Assembly (NCBI GenBank): GCA_965242665.1
Contig: OZ251484.1
Coordinates: forward strand, 1,922,001 to 1,986,000
Direction of reading: 5' to 3'
DNA: 64,000 nt
Source: VXLM01 sp965242665
GTDB taxonomy: Bacteria > Chloroflexota > Dehalococcoidia > Lucifugimonadales > VXLM01
Shown: in pieces, positions 1-7,917 of the stretch
How positions within the stretch are numbered: the stretch's first letter is position 1
Layout: the number at the start of each line of letters is the position of its first letter
The notes under the pieces: model-generated
The model's database searches: none
Told to the model about the DNA's origin: nothing
Seen by the model: the letters and a program-made list of their open reading frames with translations, nothing else
Made by a program: the position numbers and the translations under genes

Positions 1-1
1 C

Positions 2-190
2 GTCGAGTGGCTGCGTGGCCGCTGCGGGATGCTCAGCGCAGACCGTGCCGAGCGCATCGGAGACGACGCCCGGGCGCATGGTCGCAAGGCCGTCGTGTTC
101 GGCCCCGGCAAGTACGTCGGCCAGCGAGACCTTACCAGCGCGGGCGTCACCTTCTGCCAGATTCCCTACGAGCTGCACTCCGCGGGGTGA
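2..190 (+). CDS. C-terminal end of a probable DNA methyltransferase (partial)
   Basis: An open frame enters from the left edge and ends at TGA 188-190, giving the last 62 residues of a protein. The tail reads VVFGPGKYVGQRDL...GVTFCQIPYELH. From memory this resembles the C-terminus of Mod-like adenine-specific DNA methyltransferases, where the same kind of segment follows the catalytic part. No catalytic motif is inside the window, so the assignment is tentative. A second fragment that looks like the N-terminal part of such an enzyme lies at about 6.9-7.1 kb on the other strand. The gene converges on the minus-strand operon that follows. Confidence 0.4.
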   Translation, partial: VEWLRGRCGMLSADRAERIGDDARAHGRKAVVFGPGKYVGQRDLTSAGVTFCQIPYELHSAG

Positions 191-283
191 TGCTCGATCC
201 GCGGGTCAGGCCTTGCGGGCCTCGGAGATCGTCCGCTTCAGCGCCTCTGCGTCAACGACCCCTCGCCATACGCCTGCCGCCGA

Positions 284-1288
284 CTACCCGCTGCCCGCCC
301 CCGAGAACACCCCCAGCCGCGTCGCCTCCCGGATAGCCGCCGCCGCGTCCACTACCGGCGGGCCGTCCTCCCGCAGCACGACCTGCGCGGACTCGCCCTT
401 CCGCACCGCGAACGTCCTCTCGCCGTCCAGCGCGATCGTGCACGGCGTGCGCTCTACGCACACGGGTTCGCCCGGCCTCATCGACTCCCAACCGGCAATC
501 GGCACCGTCCGTATCATCCCCGGCCCTATGGGGGCGTCGACCGTCATCTCGCCTTCCCCCAGCTTGACGCGGCAGGCGGACGATCCGTCTGCGGCATGCG
601 GCATGAGCCTTGCGCCAATGGCGGATAGCCCGATGGCGTCCGCGTCTGTCCGAGAGAGAAACACCTCCGACACCGCCGCGAGGTCCCACAGCGCCCGCGC
701 TCCGATGAACTCGTGCGCGCTGACTGCGGCATCCACCAATGCAATATCCCGCGCCGCGCCGTCCACCCGCACCTCCAGCGCCGGCGATGCCCGCGTAACC
801 GCCTCCGCGTCCACCGCCCCCGACGCCACGACACCCGCCGCAATGCCCGCGACCGTCCCCTCGACCATCTGCGGAAACACGTTGTTCGTCCCCGTAGAGA
901 TCGGCATCAGGGGAACCTGCCCAGACCCCTTGGCGCACGCGCGGTTGGTGCCGTCCCCGCCCAAGGTAACGATGCAGCCCGCCCCCATGTCCTGCATCGC
1001 TTCCGCAGCGCGCGTCGAGTCGATCTCCTTGGCCGTGATGGGAATGTCGACGAACGACGCATCAAGAGATTTCTGCCCGTGGTCGATGCTCGCTCGCGCA
1101 ATCCCATCCATGTCCGGCATGAAGACGACCCGCCGAACGCCCGCCGATTCGAGCCCGGCGAGTACCCTCCGCAGGATGTTTACCTTCTCCTGGTTTGGAA
1201 CGAACCGTCCATGCGCGACGAGCCTCCGAATGTCCTTGCCCGCGGCCGGATTTGCGATGATGCCGACGATCGGCGTTCCGCTACTCAT
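284..1288 (-). CDS. ATP-NAD kinase / AcoX-like protein
   Basis: 334 residues. The N-terminus has GIIANPAAGKD (residues 9-19) and the diagnostic nucleotide-binding motif GGDGTNR lies at 110-116, followed by PISTGTNNVFP. These are hallmarks of the ATP-NAD kinase superfamily, in particular the AcoX-like branch that accompanies catabolic operons. The expected reaction is phosphorylation of NAD or a related substrate, but the true substrate of this branch is uncertain. It is the last gene of a three-gene operon and its ATG overlaps the end of the upstream dehydrogenase gene by 8 bases, indicating translational coupling. Beyond the TAG stop the same frame stays open for about 25 more codons, so either a shortened C-terminus or chance is possible. 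Confidence 0.85.
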   Translation of the reverse strand: MSSGTPIVGIIANPAAGKDIRRLVAHGRFVPNQEKVNILRRVLAGLESAGVRRVVFMPDMDGIARASIDHGQKSLDASFVDIPITAKEIDSTRAAEAMQDMGAGCIVTLGGDGTNRACAKGSGQVPLMPISTGTNNVFPQMVEGTVAGIAAGVVASGAVDAEAVTRASPALEVRVDGAARDIALVDAAVSAHEFIGARALWDLAAVSEVFLSRTDADAIGLSAIGARLMPHAADGSSACRVKLGEGEMTVDAPIGPGMIRTVPIAGWESMRPGEPVCVERTPCTIALDGERTFAVRKGESAQVVLREDGPPVVDAAAAIREATRLGVFSGAGSG

Positions 1289-2213
1289 CGAATCTGCTGC
1301 GCCGCCCCGCTCGAAGCGCGCGCGATATCCTCCGATGCAAGTCGGCGGCGGATTCGTCCGTCCACTCGTACACGCCCCGCCCGGTCTTCAATCCATAGTT
1401 GCCCTGTTCGACCAGACGAGCCAAACCCGGCGGTATCTCGCCGGAAGACTCGATCTCCGGCATGAGATGCTCGCTGATCGATCGCCATACGTCCAACCCC
1501 GCCGTGTCCAATACCTCGAATGGACCAGCCGCCCCGAGCCTCGGCCCGATGCTGCTGCGCACCACCTCGTCGACGTCCTGCGCGCTCGCCGCGCCGCTCT
1601 CCACGATGGCGAAGCACTCCCGAAGCAGCGCCGCCTGCAGCCGATTGGCAATGAACCCAGGCAACTCCTTCGACAAAGTGACCGGTTTCTTGCCCATCTC
1701 CACCAGAATATCCCGCACTGCCTCGACGCTCTCCTCGGACGTAGCAGGACCAGCGACGACCTCCACCAACGGGACGACGTAGGGAGGATTGAAGAAGTGG
1801 GCTACCAGCATTCGGCCCGGGCGCTCCGCGCCCTCCGCCAGCTGGCTGGGCATGAACGTCGAGGTGTTGCTCGCGAGAATCGCGTCTGCCTTGCAGAGCC
1901 GCTCGAGATCCGAGAATAATCTCCGCTTGGCGTCCAGATCTTCCGTGATCGCCTCGATGACGAGGTCGGCGTCCTGAACGGCCGCCCGCAAGTCCTCGGT
2001 GAACGTCAGCCTCTCGGCGATTCGATCCCAGCGCGCGCCCCTCGACAAGGTTTCCAGATTGCGGCGGATGTTCGACCGAGCCTGTTCGAGCCTCTGCCCG
2101 CTCAAGTCGTTCAAAGAGACCTGGCGGCCGTGTTCCGCGAATTCCTGCGCGATGCCGTGCCCCATCAGTCCCGCCCCGACGACCGCCACCGTCCGAATGC
2201 CGCGCGAGCTCAT
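1281..2213 (-). CDS. 3-hydroxyacyl-CoA dehydrogenase family protein
   Basis: 310 residues from the ATG at 2213, which overlaps the upstream stop as ATGA. The frame is open further upstream but that part is the shadow of the neighbouring gene. The N-terminal Rossmann motif GAGLMGHGIA is followed by the family signature region FFNPPYVVPLVEVV and LPGFIANRLQAAL, and a C-terminal helical domain containing GPRLGAAGPFEVLD. This is the two-domain architecture of NAD-dependent L-3-hydroxyacyl-CoA dehydrogenases and the related L-gulonate/carnitine dehydrogenases, about 280-320 residues. It oxidises a 3-hydroxyacyl substrate in the cytoplasm. Operon context with a PLP dehydratase and an AcoX-like protein suggests a dedicated catabolic route for a hydroxy-acid or amino-acid substrate. 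Confidence 0.88.
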   Translation of the reverse strand: MSSRGIRTVAVVGAGLMGHGIAQEFAEHGRQVSLNDLSGQRLEQARSNIRRNLETLSRGARWDRIAERLTFTEDLRAAVQDADLVIEAITEDLDAKRRLFSDLERLCKADAILASNTSTFMPSQLAEGAERPGRMLVAHFFNPPYVVPLVEVVAGPATSEESVEAVRDILVEMGKKPVTLSKELPGFIANRLQAALLRECFAIVESGAASAQDVDEVVRSSIGPRLGAAGPFEVLDTAGLDVWRSISEHLMPEIESSGEIPPGLARLVEQGNYGLKTGRGVYEWTDESAADLHRRISRALRAGRRSRFDE

Positions 2214-3211
2214 AGCAGCCCCCTCGTAGACGCCAGATCGGAAAGCAGGGAAACGCTCAGGTGCGATCCGGTAATGATCGCCGCGATCCTCTTGCCGCGG
2301 ATATCCGCGGCGCGGCTTGCCATGACCGCGATCGGCACAGCCGCGGAAGGCTCCGCCATCACCTGCTCCAACTCCATCAACGTTCTCACCGCTCTGAGGA
2401 TGTCGGATTCCGAAGCCGTCCACACGTCGTCGATGAGACCAGCGAGTTCTGAGACGATTCCCGGGATGGGAACGCGCACGGCGAGACCGTCCGCGATCGT
2501 GTCGACCTTTGCCGATTCGCCCCCCGTCTCTCCACGAAGCGCTCGAGCCATCGCAGGCGCTCCTTCCGGCGCCGCGGCAACGATGCGAGTGCCCGGACTC
2601 CTGCGCTTCACCTCCCGCGCGATGCCCTTGATGAGCGATCCGTTTCCCAGCGGTACGATGACCATATCCCACGGATCGGAGTCCGCGAGTATTTCCACTC
2701 CAATGGCGCCGGCCCCGACTGCCATCTGCTCGATCGCGCCGTCCTCCCAGAATGCAGCCCCTGCGCGCCGCGCTTCGTCCCTGGCGAACGCCTTCGCCTC
2801 GTCGAAATCCTTGCCGTGCATCTCGATCTTCCCGCAGTAGAGCCGGATGCGGTCGAGCTTCGACGCGGTCGCCCCCTCCGGCGCAATAACCGTTACGGGA
2901 ATACCATACCGCGCGCAGGCGTAGACGACTGCTGCGCCGTAGTTCCCAGCGGATGCAACATACACTCCCGCGTCGGGCGTGCAGCCGGACAACGCCCTGG
3001 CGGTCGTGAGCGCCCCCCGCAGCTTGAACGACCCTGTCGGCGTGCAATCCTCTCGTTTGAGCCAGACGCTGGCGCGGAGCCGTTCCCCTATGGCGCGCGC
3101 CTGCAATAGCGGCGTCGGCGTCCACGGTTCGGGTTCGAGGACGGAGAGTGCGAATTCGATGGTAGTCGTATCGACCTGGGAGGGTGCCACGTACATATCC
3201 GTTGGTGCCAT
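2210..3211 (-). CDS. PLP-dependent threonine/serine dehydratase-like enzyme
   Basis: 333 residues, fold-type II PLP enzyme. The PLP lysine is in SFKLRG (K63), the substrate/phosphate loop is ASAGNYG (86-92), and the cofactor phosphate-binding glycine stretch is PLGNGSL. The domain matches threonine/serine dehydratases and related racemases without a C-terminal ACT domain, so it is probably catabolic and not feedback-regulated by isoleucine. Reaction expected: beta-elimination of a hydroxyamino acid to a 2-oxo acid plus ammonia; a racemase or a 2,3-diamino acid lyase role is also possible. First gene of the operon; its TGA overlaps the next ATG by 4 bases. A TATAAT box lies 15 bases upstream of this start. 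Confidence 0.85.
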   Translation of the reverse strand: MAPTDMYVAPSQVDTTTIEFALSVLEPEPWTPTPLLQARAIGERLRASVWLKREDCTPTGSFKLRGALTTARALSGCTPDAGVYVASAGNYGAAVVYACARYGIPVTVIAPEGATASKLDRIRLYCGKIEMHGKDFDEAKAFARDEARRAGAAFWEDGAIEQMAVGAGAIGVEILADSDPWDMVIVPLGNGSLIKGIAREVKRRSPGTRIVAAAPEGAPAMARALRGETGGESAKVDTIADGLAVRVPIPGIVSELAGLIDDVWTASESDILRAVRTLMELEQVMAEPSAAVPIAVMASRAADIRGKRIAAIITGSHLSVSLLSDLASTRGLL

Positions 3212-3226
3212 ATTGCGATTGACGGC

Positions 3227-3235
3227 ATTATATCA
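3227..3235 (-). promoter_or_regulatory. Extended -10 promoter of the dehydratase operon
   Basis: On the minus strand the sequence reads TGATATAAT: a perfect TATAAT (3232-3227) preceded by the TG of an extended -10. No convincing -35 is present at 17 bases. Transcription would begin near 3220, leaving only about 9 bases before the ATG at 3211. Confidence 0.6.
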
Positions 3236-3279
3236 CTGCCGCGCGGAATGAGCGCTTCTGCGCGCCGATCGAACGACCG

Positions 3280-4203
3280 TCACATCGACAAGCGGAAGCC
3301 AAGTGGATCATCGTCGAATTCGATGCTTGCCAACGCATCGCGCGCGGCCACTTCGATGTCCTCGTCCCCGCCCGCAAGCTGCAGCTCCAATGCCCGCTTG
3401 GCCAACTGCCCCCCAATCAGCCCAAGCGACTCGATCGAAGCCAGGCGCACTTCGAAGTCGTCGTCATCGAGCAGCCGCAGGAGGTGAGGCGTGACCGCTT
3501 CCTCTCCAAGCAGGCCGCACGCGGTCGCCGCTTCGTAGCGAATTGCGGCTACCGGGTGCGCCGTCTCTTCGATTACCGTCGGCAGCCATTCCGTATTCGA
3601 GCTTTGCCCCATGGCGTAGACCGCACTCTGTACGAGCAGGAGATCGTTGGAACAGTACGCTTCTCGAACGGCGGCGTTCGTCTCCGGCGTGTTGAAGACG
3701 GCTGCGGCCTCGACTGCTCGTCTGCGGACTTCGACATCTTCTTCCGATTCGCTCGCGGCATTCAGCAAGGCACGGCGCATTCGCTCGCCGTCTCGATGGG
3801 GAAGATTGCCGTCCCTCGCCATTGCCGCAAGACTCTTGAGCGACCCAGCCGCAGACGCCCTGACCTTGTTGGAAGGATCGTTCTCGATGAGATCGATCAA
3901 AGGCCGAATAGACGAGCGGTCTTCCGTCTCCCACAGCCCCTTGCACCCAAGTTCTCGAACGGCGGCGTCCTCGTCGCCCAGGCACACCTTGAATACCGGA
4001 GTGAAGTCGAGTGTGATGTTGTCGTCTGCAAGCTCGACGACCTTGCGGACGACCTCCTGCCGACGGCCAGCGTCCAGCATTGACCATCCAGCCTCGAGAT
4101 CCGCTGCTCCGTCGGCCGTCAGTCCGGAAAACCGGAGGGCGTCCGAATACTTCACGGGCTTGCCGGGATCGGACAGGTCGGTAAGCAAATCTCGAATCGT
4201 CAT
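3280..4203 (-). CDS. HEAT-repeat protein
   Basis: 307 residues from the ATG at 4203 (MTIRDLLTDL). A longer reading from 4311 is possible but its first 36 residues are basic and low in similarity to the rest. The protein is a series of paired amphipathic helices with HEAT/PBS-lyase-type repeats, for example AVRELGCKGLWETEDRSSI, KVRASAAGSLKSLA, VRRRAVEAAAVF and EVRLASIESLGLIGG. Such proteins act as protein-binding scaffolds, and some bind bilin lyase substrates or assist DNA glycosylases. No signal peptide or membrane segment is visible, so it is probably cytoplasmic. It is divergent from the adjacent endonuclease III gene. No specific function can be assigned. Confidence 0.75.
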   Translation of the reverse strand: MTIRDLLTDLSDPGKPVKYSDALRFSGLTADGAADLEAGWSMLDAGRRQEVVRKVVELADDNITLDFTPVFKVCLGDEDAAVRELGCKGLWETEDRSSIRPLIDLIENDPSNKVRASAAGSLKSLAAMARDGNLPHRDGERMRRALLNAASESEEDVEVRRRAVEAAAVFNTPETNAAVREAYCSNDLLLVQSAVYAMGQSSNTEWLPTVIEETAHPVAAIRYEAATACGLLGEEAVTPHLLRLLDDDDFEVRLASIESLGLIGGQLAKRALELQLAGGDEDIEVAARDALASIEFDDDPLGFRLSM

Positions 4204-4294
4204 TGTGCTGGGAGTTCGATGCAGAGAGCCCAAGAATTTTGGTTGATTGCGGAGTCCATTGCCGAAGCGCGAACCGAATCGAGCCGCACGACGT

Positions 4295-4323
4295 TTGTCA
4301 AGGTTCACCATACCTGCGATACT
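4295..4323 (+). promoter_or_regulatory. Putative sigma70-type promoter for nth
   Basis: TTGTCA (4295-4300), 17-base spacer, GATACT (4318-4323), about 60 bases upstream of the nth start. Both boxes match the consensus at five of six positions. Confidence 0.5.
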
Positions 4324-4383
4324 GCTATTCCAAACTCCAGCATTCTAACACGACTCTCCCCCAAGTTCTATTGAGGATCGACG

Positions 4384-5067
4384 ATGCCAAAGACGAAGAA
4401 GAGTACGAGACGCATATCCGCCGTCGAAGTGCTGGGTGCCCTCGGTGAGGAGTACGGCCCGTTCGAGTGGAAGCCCCGCTACGACCCGGCGTCCGAATTG
4501 GTCTTCACGATCCTCTCGCAGCACACCTCGGACCTGAACTCGGAGCGCGCCTTCAACTCCCTCATGACGACGTTCGGTTCCGTGGAAGCCATCGCATCCG
4601 CAGATGTCGACCGCATCGAGGACGCCATCAGAAGCGCCGGCCTGTATCGTGTCAAAGCGCCCCGAATCAAGAAGGTGTTGAATGACATTCTCACCGAAGT
4701 CGGGTCGTTCGACCTATCGTTCTTGGCCGAGATGCCCTTGGACGAGGCAAAGGAATGGCTCAAGCGCTTCGACGGCATCGGACCGAAGACGGCCGCCATC
4801 ATCCTCTGCTTTTCTCTCGGGCTGCCAGCCATGCCAGTCGATACGCATATCTTTCGGGTGGCTCGGAGGCTCGGCCTAATCGGCCCAAAGGTCACCGCCG
4901 ATCAGGCGCACGACATCCTCGAGCCGATGATCGAGCCTAGCGACGTGTTCGCCTTCCACCTCTACCTCATCACCCATGGACGACAGGTCTGCAAGGCCCT
5001 CCGTCCGCGTTGCGGCTCCTGTGTGCTCGCACACGGATGCCCGTCGAGAGACAACTTCGACTCCTAG
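4384..5067 (+). CDS. nth: Endonuclease III (HhH-GPD DNA glycosylase/AP lyase)
   Basis: 227 residues with the complete endonuclease III layout. The helix-hairpin-helix GIGPKTA supplies the catalytic lysine (K135), VDTH supplies the catalytic aspartate (D153), and the C-terminal 4Fe-4S loop is C203-X6-C210-X2-C213-X5-C219, exactly the family spacing. It excises oxidised pyrimidines and cleaves the abasic site in base excision repair. The start is supported by GAGGATCGACGATG just upstream. The gene stands alone between a divergent HEAT-repeat gene and a repeat-rich intergenic region. Confidence 0.95.
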   Translation: MPKTKKSTRRISAVEVLGALGEEYGPFEWKPRYDPASELVFTILSQHTSDLNSERAFNSLMTTFGSVEAIASADVDRIEDAIRSAGLYRVKAPRIKKVLNDILTEVGSFDLSFLAEMPLDEAKEWLKRFDGIGPKTAAIILCFSLGLPAMPVDTHIFRVARRLGLIGPKVTADQAHDILEPMIEPSDVFAFHLYLITHGRQVCKALRPRCGSCVLAHGCPSRDNFDS

Positions 5068-5126
5068 AACGCACATCCCCCGCCTACCCCGAAACCAGTT
5101 CCCCCGCCTTGCCCATTCCCGGCCGT

Positions 5127-5489
5127 CACTCCTATCCTCCCGTCATTCCCACACCCGCCGTCATTCCCACACCCGCCGTCATTCCCGCAACTACCCACGC
5201 CATTCCCACACCCACGTCCATTCCCGCGCCCGCACACGTCATTCCCGCACCCACTCACGTCCATTCCTGCGCCCACTCACGTCATTCCCACACCCACTCA
5301 CGTCATTCCCACACCCACCCACGTCATTCCCACACCCACTCACGTCCATTCCTGCGCCCACTCACGTCATTCCCGCACCCACTCACGTCATTCCCGCACC
5401 CACCCACGTCATTCCCACAACCACGTCCATTCCTGCGCCCACTCACGTCATTCCCGCACCCACTCACGTCATTCCCGCGAAGGCGGGAA
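5127..5489. repeat. Tandem 21-bp repeat array ending in a TTCCCGC palindrome
   Basis: A long run of near-identical units of about 21 bases built on ACTCACGTCATTCCCGCACCC, with recurring substitutions (CACACCC, TGCGCCC, ACCCACG). It ends at the palindrome TTCCCGCGAAGGCGGGAA (5472-5489). The units repeat the left flank and left arm of the palindrome without the right arm. Several open frames rich in Pro/His/Ser cross the array in more than one frame, which is a by-product of the repeat and not a gene. Confidence 0.85.
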
Positions 5490-5567
5490 CCTAGCGGCTC
5501 ACGTCCGCCACTCGTCCGTATGCCGCCCCGCCGCGATAGCGGAACGCAACCCAGCCAATGCTTGTGG

Positions 5568-5730
5568 ACCGGAGCCCCGGCGTCGATTATAGGGAGTTTA
5601 CCTGAGTTTATGAAAATTCGATAAGATGGCTAACTTCGATATAACTGAGACCGGAGCCCCGCGCGTCAAATTATAGGGAGTTTATCTGAGTTTATGAAAA
5701 TTCGATAAGATGGCTAACTTCGATATAACT
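5568..5730. repeat. 82-bp direct tandem duplication, A+T-rich
   Basis: Two adjacent copies (5568-5649 and 5650-5730) begin with ACCGGAGCCCCG and continue with a nearly identical A+T-rich segment containing GAGTTTATGAAAATTCG and TGGCTAACTTCGATATAAC. Only a few bases differ between the copies. The composition is very unlike the surrounding G+C-rich DNA. It lies downstream of the stop codons of the flanking genes. No coding frame or transposon end was recognised. Confidence 0.8.
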
Positions 5731-5775
5731 TTGGGTGGGGCGATTGATCGGCGAGACTGGATCCGCGCGGACCCT

Positions 5776-6786
5776 CTAGGCGTCTGCCCACTCCACACCC
5801 AACTCCCGCACCGCGTTCCGCCAGAATATGTCCTCGATTTGACTGCGCGTCAGACCGGCGATCTCCGCCGCCTGCTTCATCGCGACCATCTGCTCATAGA
5901 TGCAAATGATGGGTCGGTAGTCAGAGTGGTCGAAGTGCAGATACGGAATCTTGTCTGTCTCGATCATCTGGTGCGTGTGTCCAAATGCAGTATATGCGCC
6001 GTGGAACGAGGTCGACTCGATGCCGTCGGTCCCGAAGAAGATGCGGCGGTGATCCTCCTCGCGGAACAGCGTGATGAATGGCCGTACATCGGTCACGGCG
6101 GACGTGTCGTACCAAATGTTCGGCATCGCCTTGAGTCGGTCGATTCCCCGCTCCATCTGCCGATAGACGAACGACCGAGCGCAGTGAGCAAGGATCCATC
6201 GAATCCCCGGATATCGGCGCGTGTAGTCCTCGAGGTCGCGCAAGTTCACCTCGTCCCCGCCGCCGGCGCGCGAGAGATGCATGGTCACCCACAAACCCAG
6301 ACCGCTGGCGAGTTCCATCTGCTCGTGCGGAAGGAACTCGTGGATGCGGCAGTCCTTCATGTCGCCCGTAACGGAATACATGCGGTACACCTTCAACCCG
6401 ACGAACCCATGCTGCACAACGTCCCTCTCGATCTCGTCGAGCGAGTCGGAGGGCGTAGTCAAGCGGTTCCGGCGAGAGAGGGGATCGGCCTGCATCTCAC
6501 GTCGCATGAACTCGTTGTGACCTGCAACGTCTGTGCCCGTTGCAGGCCTGCCCAGCATCAGGAAATGCGACTCGCGGCCTGGCAAGATGAGATCGTGCCA
6601 CTGCCTGGCCGTCTCGAAATCGGTGTCAGGGTAGAGGTTCTTGTACTTGCTGCCCTCCGCGATGAGGGCGTTGTCGAGCATGTGCATACGGCAATCGTAG
6701 ATGCGGCTCGGTACCCAATCATCGAGCTCCTCGGCCCAGAATTCCTCGTCGTGTCGTCGATAATCGATATGTTCCTTCGTAAGCAT
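5776..6786 (-). CDS. Amidohydrolase-2 family metal-dependent hydrolase
   Basis: 336 residues from the ATG at 6786 (MLTKEHIDYR). This start is preceded by GAGGAACC at good spacing, whereas the upstream in-frame ATG at 6798 has none. The TIM-barrel features of the amidohydrolase-2 family are visible: IYDCRMHML in place of the usual DxHxH strand, WVTMHLSR, WILAHCAR and FFGTDG with the late catalytic aspartate. Family members are decarboxylases or hydrolases of aromatic and lactone substrates (ACMSD, OHCU-type). The first metal-binding site is CRMH, not DxHxH, so metal use may differ. It appears monocistronic, and its substrate cannot be predicted from context. Confidence 0.78.
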   Translation of the reverse strand: MLTKEHIDYRRHDEEFWAEELDDWVPSRIYDCRMHMLDNALIAEGSKYKNLYPDTDFETARQWHDLILPGRESHFLMLGRPATGTDVAGHNEFMRREMQADPLSRRNRLTTPSDSLDEIERDVVQHGFVGLKVYRMYSVTGDMKDCRIHEFLPHEQMELASGLGLWVTMHLSRAGGGDEVNLRDLEDYTRRYPGIRWILAHCARSFVYRQMERGIDRLKAMPNIWYDTSAVTDVRPFITLFREEDHRRIFFGTDGIESTSFHGAYTAFGHTHQMIETDKIPYLHFDHSDYRPIICIYEQMVAMKQAAEIAGLTRSQIEDIFWRNAVRELGVEWADA

Positions 6787-6889
6787 GGTTCCTCTCATGG
6801 CCCAATTGCGGCAGTTTCACTGTGGCCGTCTGTCGTTATCGCCTCTGGGTACTTCCACGCTCCTCACATACTCATGCCGCTCTGCATCT

Positions 6890-7095
6890 ATACTCCCCCG
6901 CCAGCGCGCGCCATACCTCCAAACATCCTTGCACCCGGTGTTGACCCCAGCCTTGGTGGTTCCCTCGAATGCGCTCGCCCTTGTCGAACGGCGGGCCGGT
7001 CGCTATCAGGTCGACGCTCTCCGAGTCGAGTCTGCGGATGACGGGAAAGGTATCTTCCAGAAAGAGAATACCGGAGAGAGCTGCGCTGTTCACGG
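6890..7095 (-). pseudogene. Remnant of a DNA methyltransferase N-terminal region
   Basis: In the minus frame, residues encoded at about 7090-6962 read ILFLEDTFPVIRRL, then SESVDLIATGPPFDKG. This matches the beginning of Mod-like DNA methyltransferases, where a DNLPVI-type segment precedes the TDPPF/TDPPY catalytic motif. Here the motif is TGPPF and the frame loses similarity shortly after. There is no proper start and the fragment abuts the repeat array. I read it as a decayed gene fragment. It may be related to the methyltransferase tail at the left window edge. Confidence 0.5.
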
Positions 7096-7236
7096 TCACC
7101 GGCCGTTGCCTGCCCGCAGAGGGACTTGTGTACGCATCTACCCTACCATATCGACCAGATCGAGTAAACCGAACCCTCCCCCTCGATTCCGTTCGCCTTC
7201 TTGGCATAGATTGCCCCCAGACCATAAATCCACCTG

Positions 7237-7405
7237 CCGTCATTCCCGCACTTACCCTCATCATACCCGCACCCTCCCACGTCATTCCCACACCCACCCA
7301 CGTCATACTCGACTACCCTCATCATACCCGCACTCACGCCCGCCATACCCGCACCCACCCACGTCATTCCCACAACCACCCACGTCATTCCCGCGAAGGC
7401 GGGAA
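7237..7405. repeat. Tandem repeat array plus TTCCCGC palindrome
   Basis: About eight imperfect units of 20-24 bases (CACCCACGTCATTCCC...) lead into TTCCCGCGAAGGCGGGAA at 7388-7405, followed by TCTCCCCCCTGCGTCCGACACGC. The layout is the same as at 5.1-5.5 kb, with the array on the left arm only. No gene is visible between 6787 and 7972 apart from the methyltransferase remnant; the rest is this array and the leader described separately. Confidence 0.8.
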
Positions 7406-7475
7406 TCTCCCCCCTGCGTCCGACACGCATCCATAGCCATGCCCGCACAGAAACCTCAAACCAGCCGAATCGAAT

Positions 7476-7504
7476 TTGACAAAACAGAACTCCCGTACTA
7501 CTCT
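7476..7504 (+). promoter_or_regulatory. Distal promoter of the rny leader
   Basis: TTGACA (7476-7481), 17-base spacer, TACTCT (7499-7504). The -35 is perfect and the -10 weak, but the equivalent box in the second copy near 32.5 kb is TATATT at the same spacing, which supports it as a real promoter. Confidence 0.5.
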
Positions 7505-7888
7505 GGAACTATGACCACTACGCAAAACCATATCCCGAGGAGACAGCCACAATGCACGAAACATCCAACCTGCCGCCCGCGCGGCTCCGCGCCCCAAACC
7601 GTCACCCATCATCCTACCCCCAATCGCCGCGCGCCCAAAGAGCCGACGCCAAATTCGCCGTCGGCAAAATTCGACAGAATGCGACACAATCCGACAGAAT
7701 CCCACACGATGCAACGAAAACTCGTGCCCGCGCGTGCGCACGCACGCGTGGGAGGCAACGGCGTTCCGTTTCATTGCTCTCGGCATGGACTGCGCCCAGG
7801 CCCGCAGCGAATTCGACGCATCGCTTGGAGTTGCCGTCCCTTAGCCCTCATGCCAATAGATCGAACGGAACGCACGAACCGCCTTTGC

Positions 7889-7917
7889 TTGACACTCCAC
7901 AGCACCGGATTTACCAT
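7889..7917 (+). promoter_or_regulatory. Proximal rny promoter
   Basis: TTGACA (7889-7894), 17-base spacer, TACCAT (7912-7917). It would start transcription near 7925, leaving a leader of about 48 bases containing the ribosome binding site GGAAGGTGAG before the ATG at 7973. Confidence 0.55.

Noticed and set aside
15..1919. Long plus-strand open frame of 634 codons opposite the ATP-NAD-kinase-like and dehydrogenase genes
   Set aside because: It is Ser/Ala/Arg-rich with no domain and lies antisense to two well-supported genes whose motifs are clear on the minus strand. It is a G+C-rich shadow frame.
5127..5471. CRISPR-like look of the tandem arrays
   Set aside because: The units are contiguous with no unique spacers and are shorter than CRISPR repeats. 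No cas gene is nearby.
4976..5624. Proline/histidine-rich open frames across the repeat array
   Set aside because: Two frames are open at once over the same tandem repeat, as expected of 21-bp units without stops. No start context or domain supports a protein.
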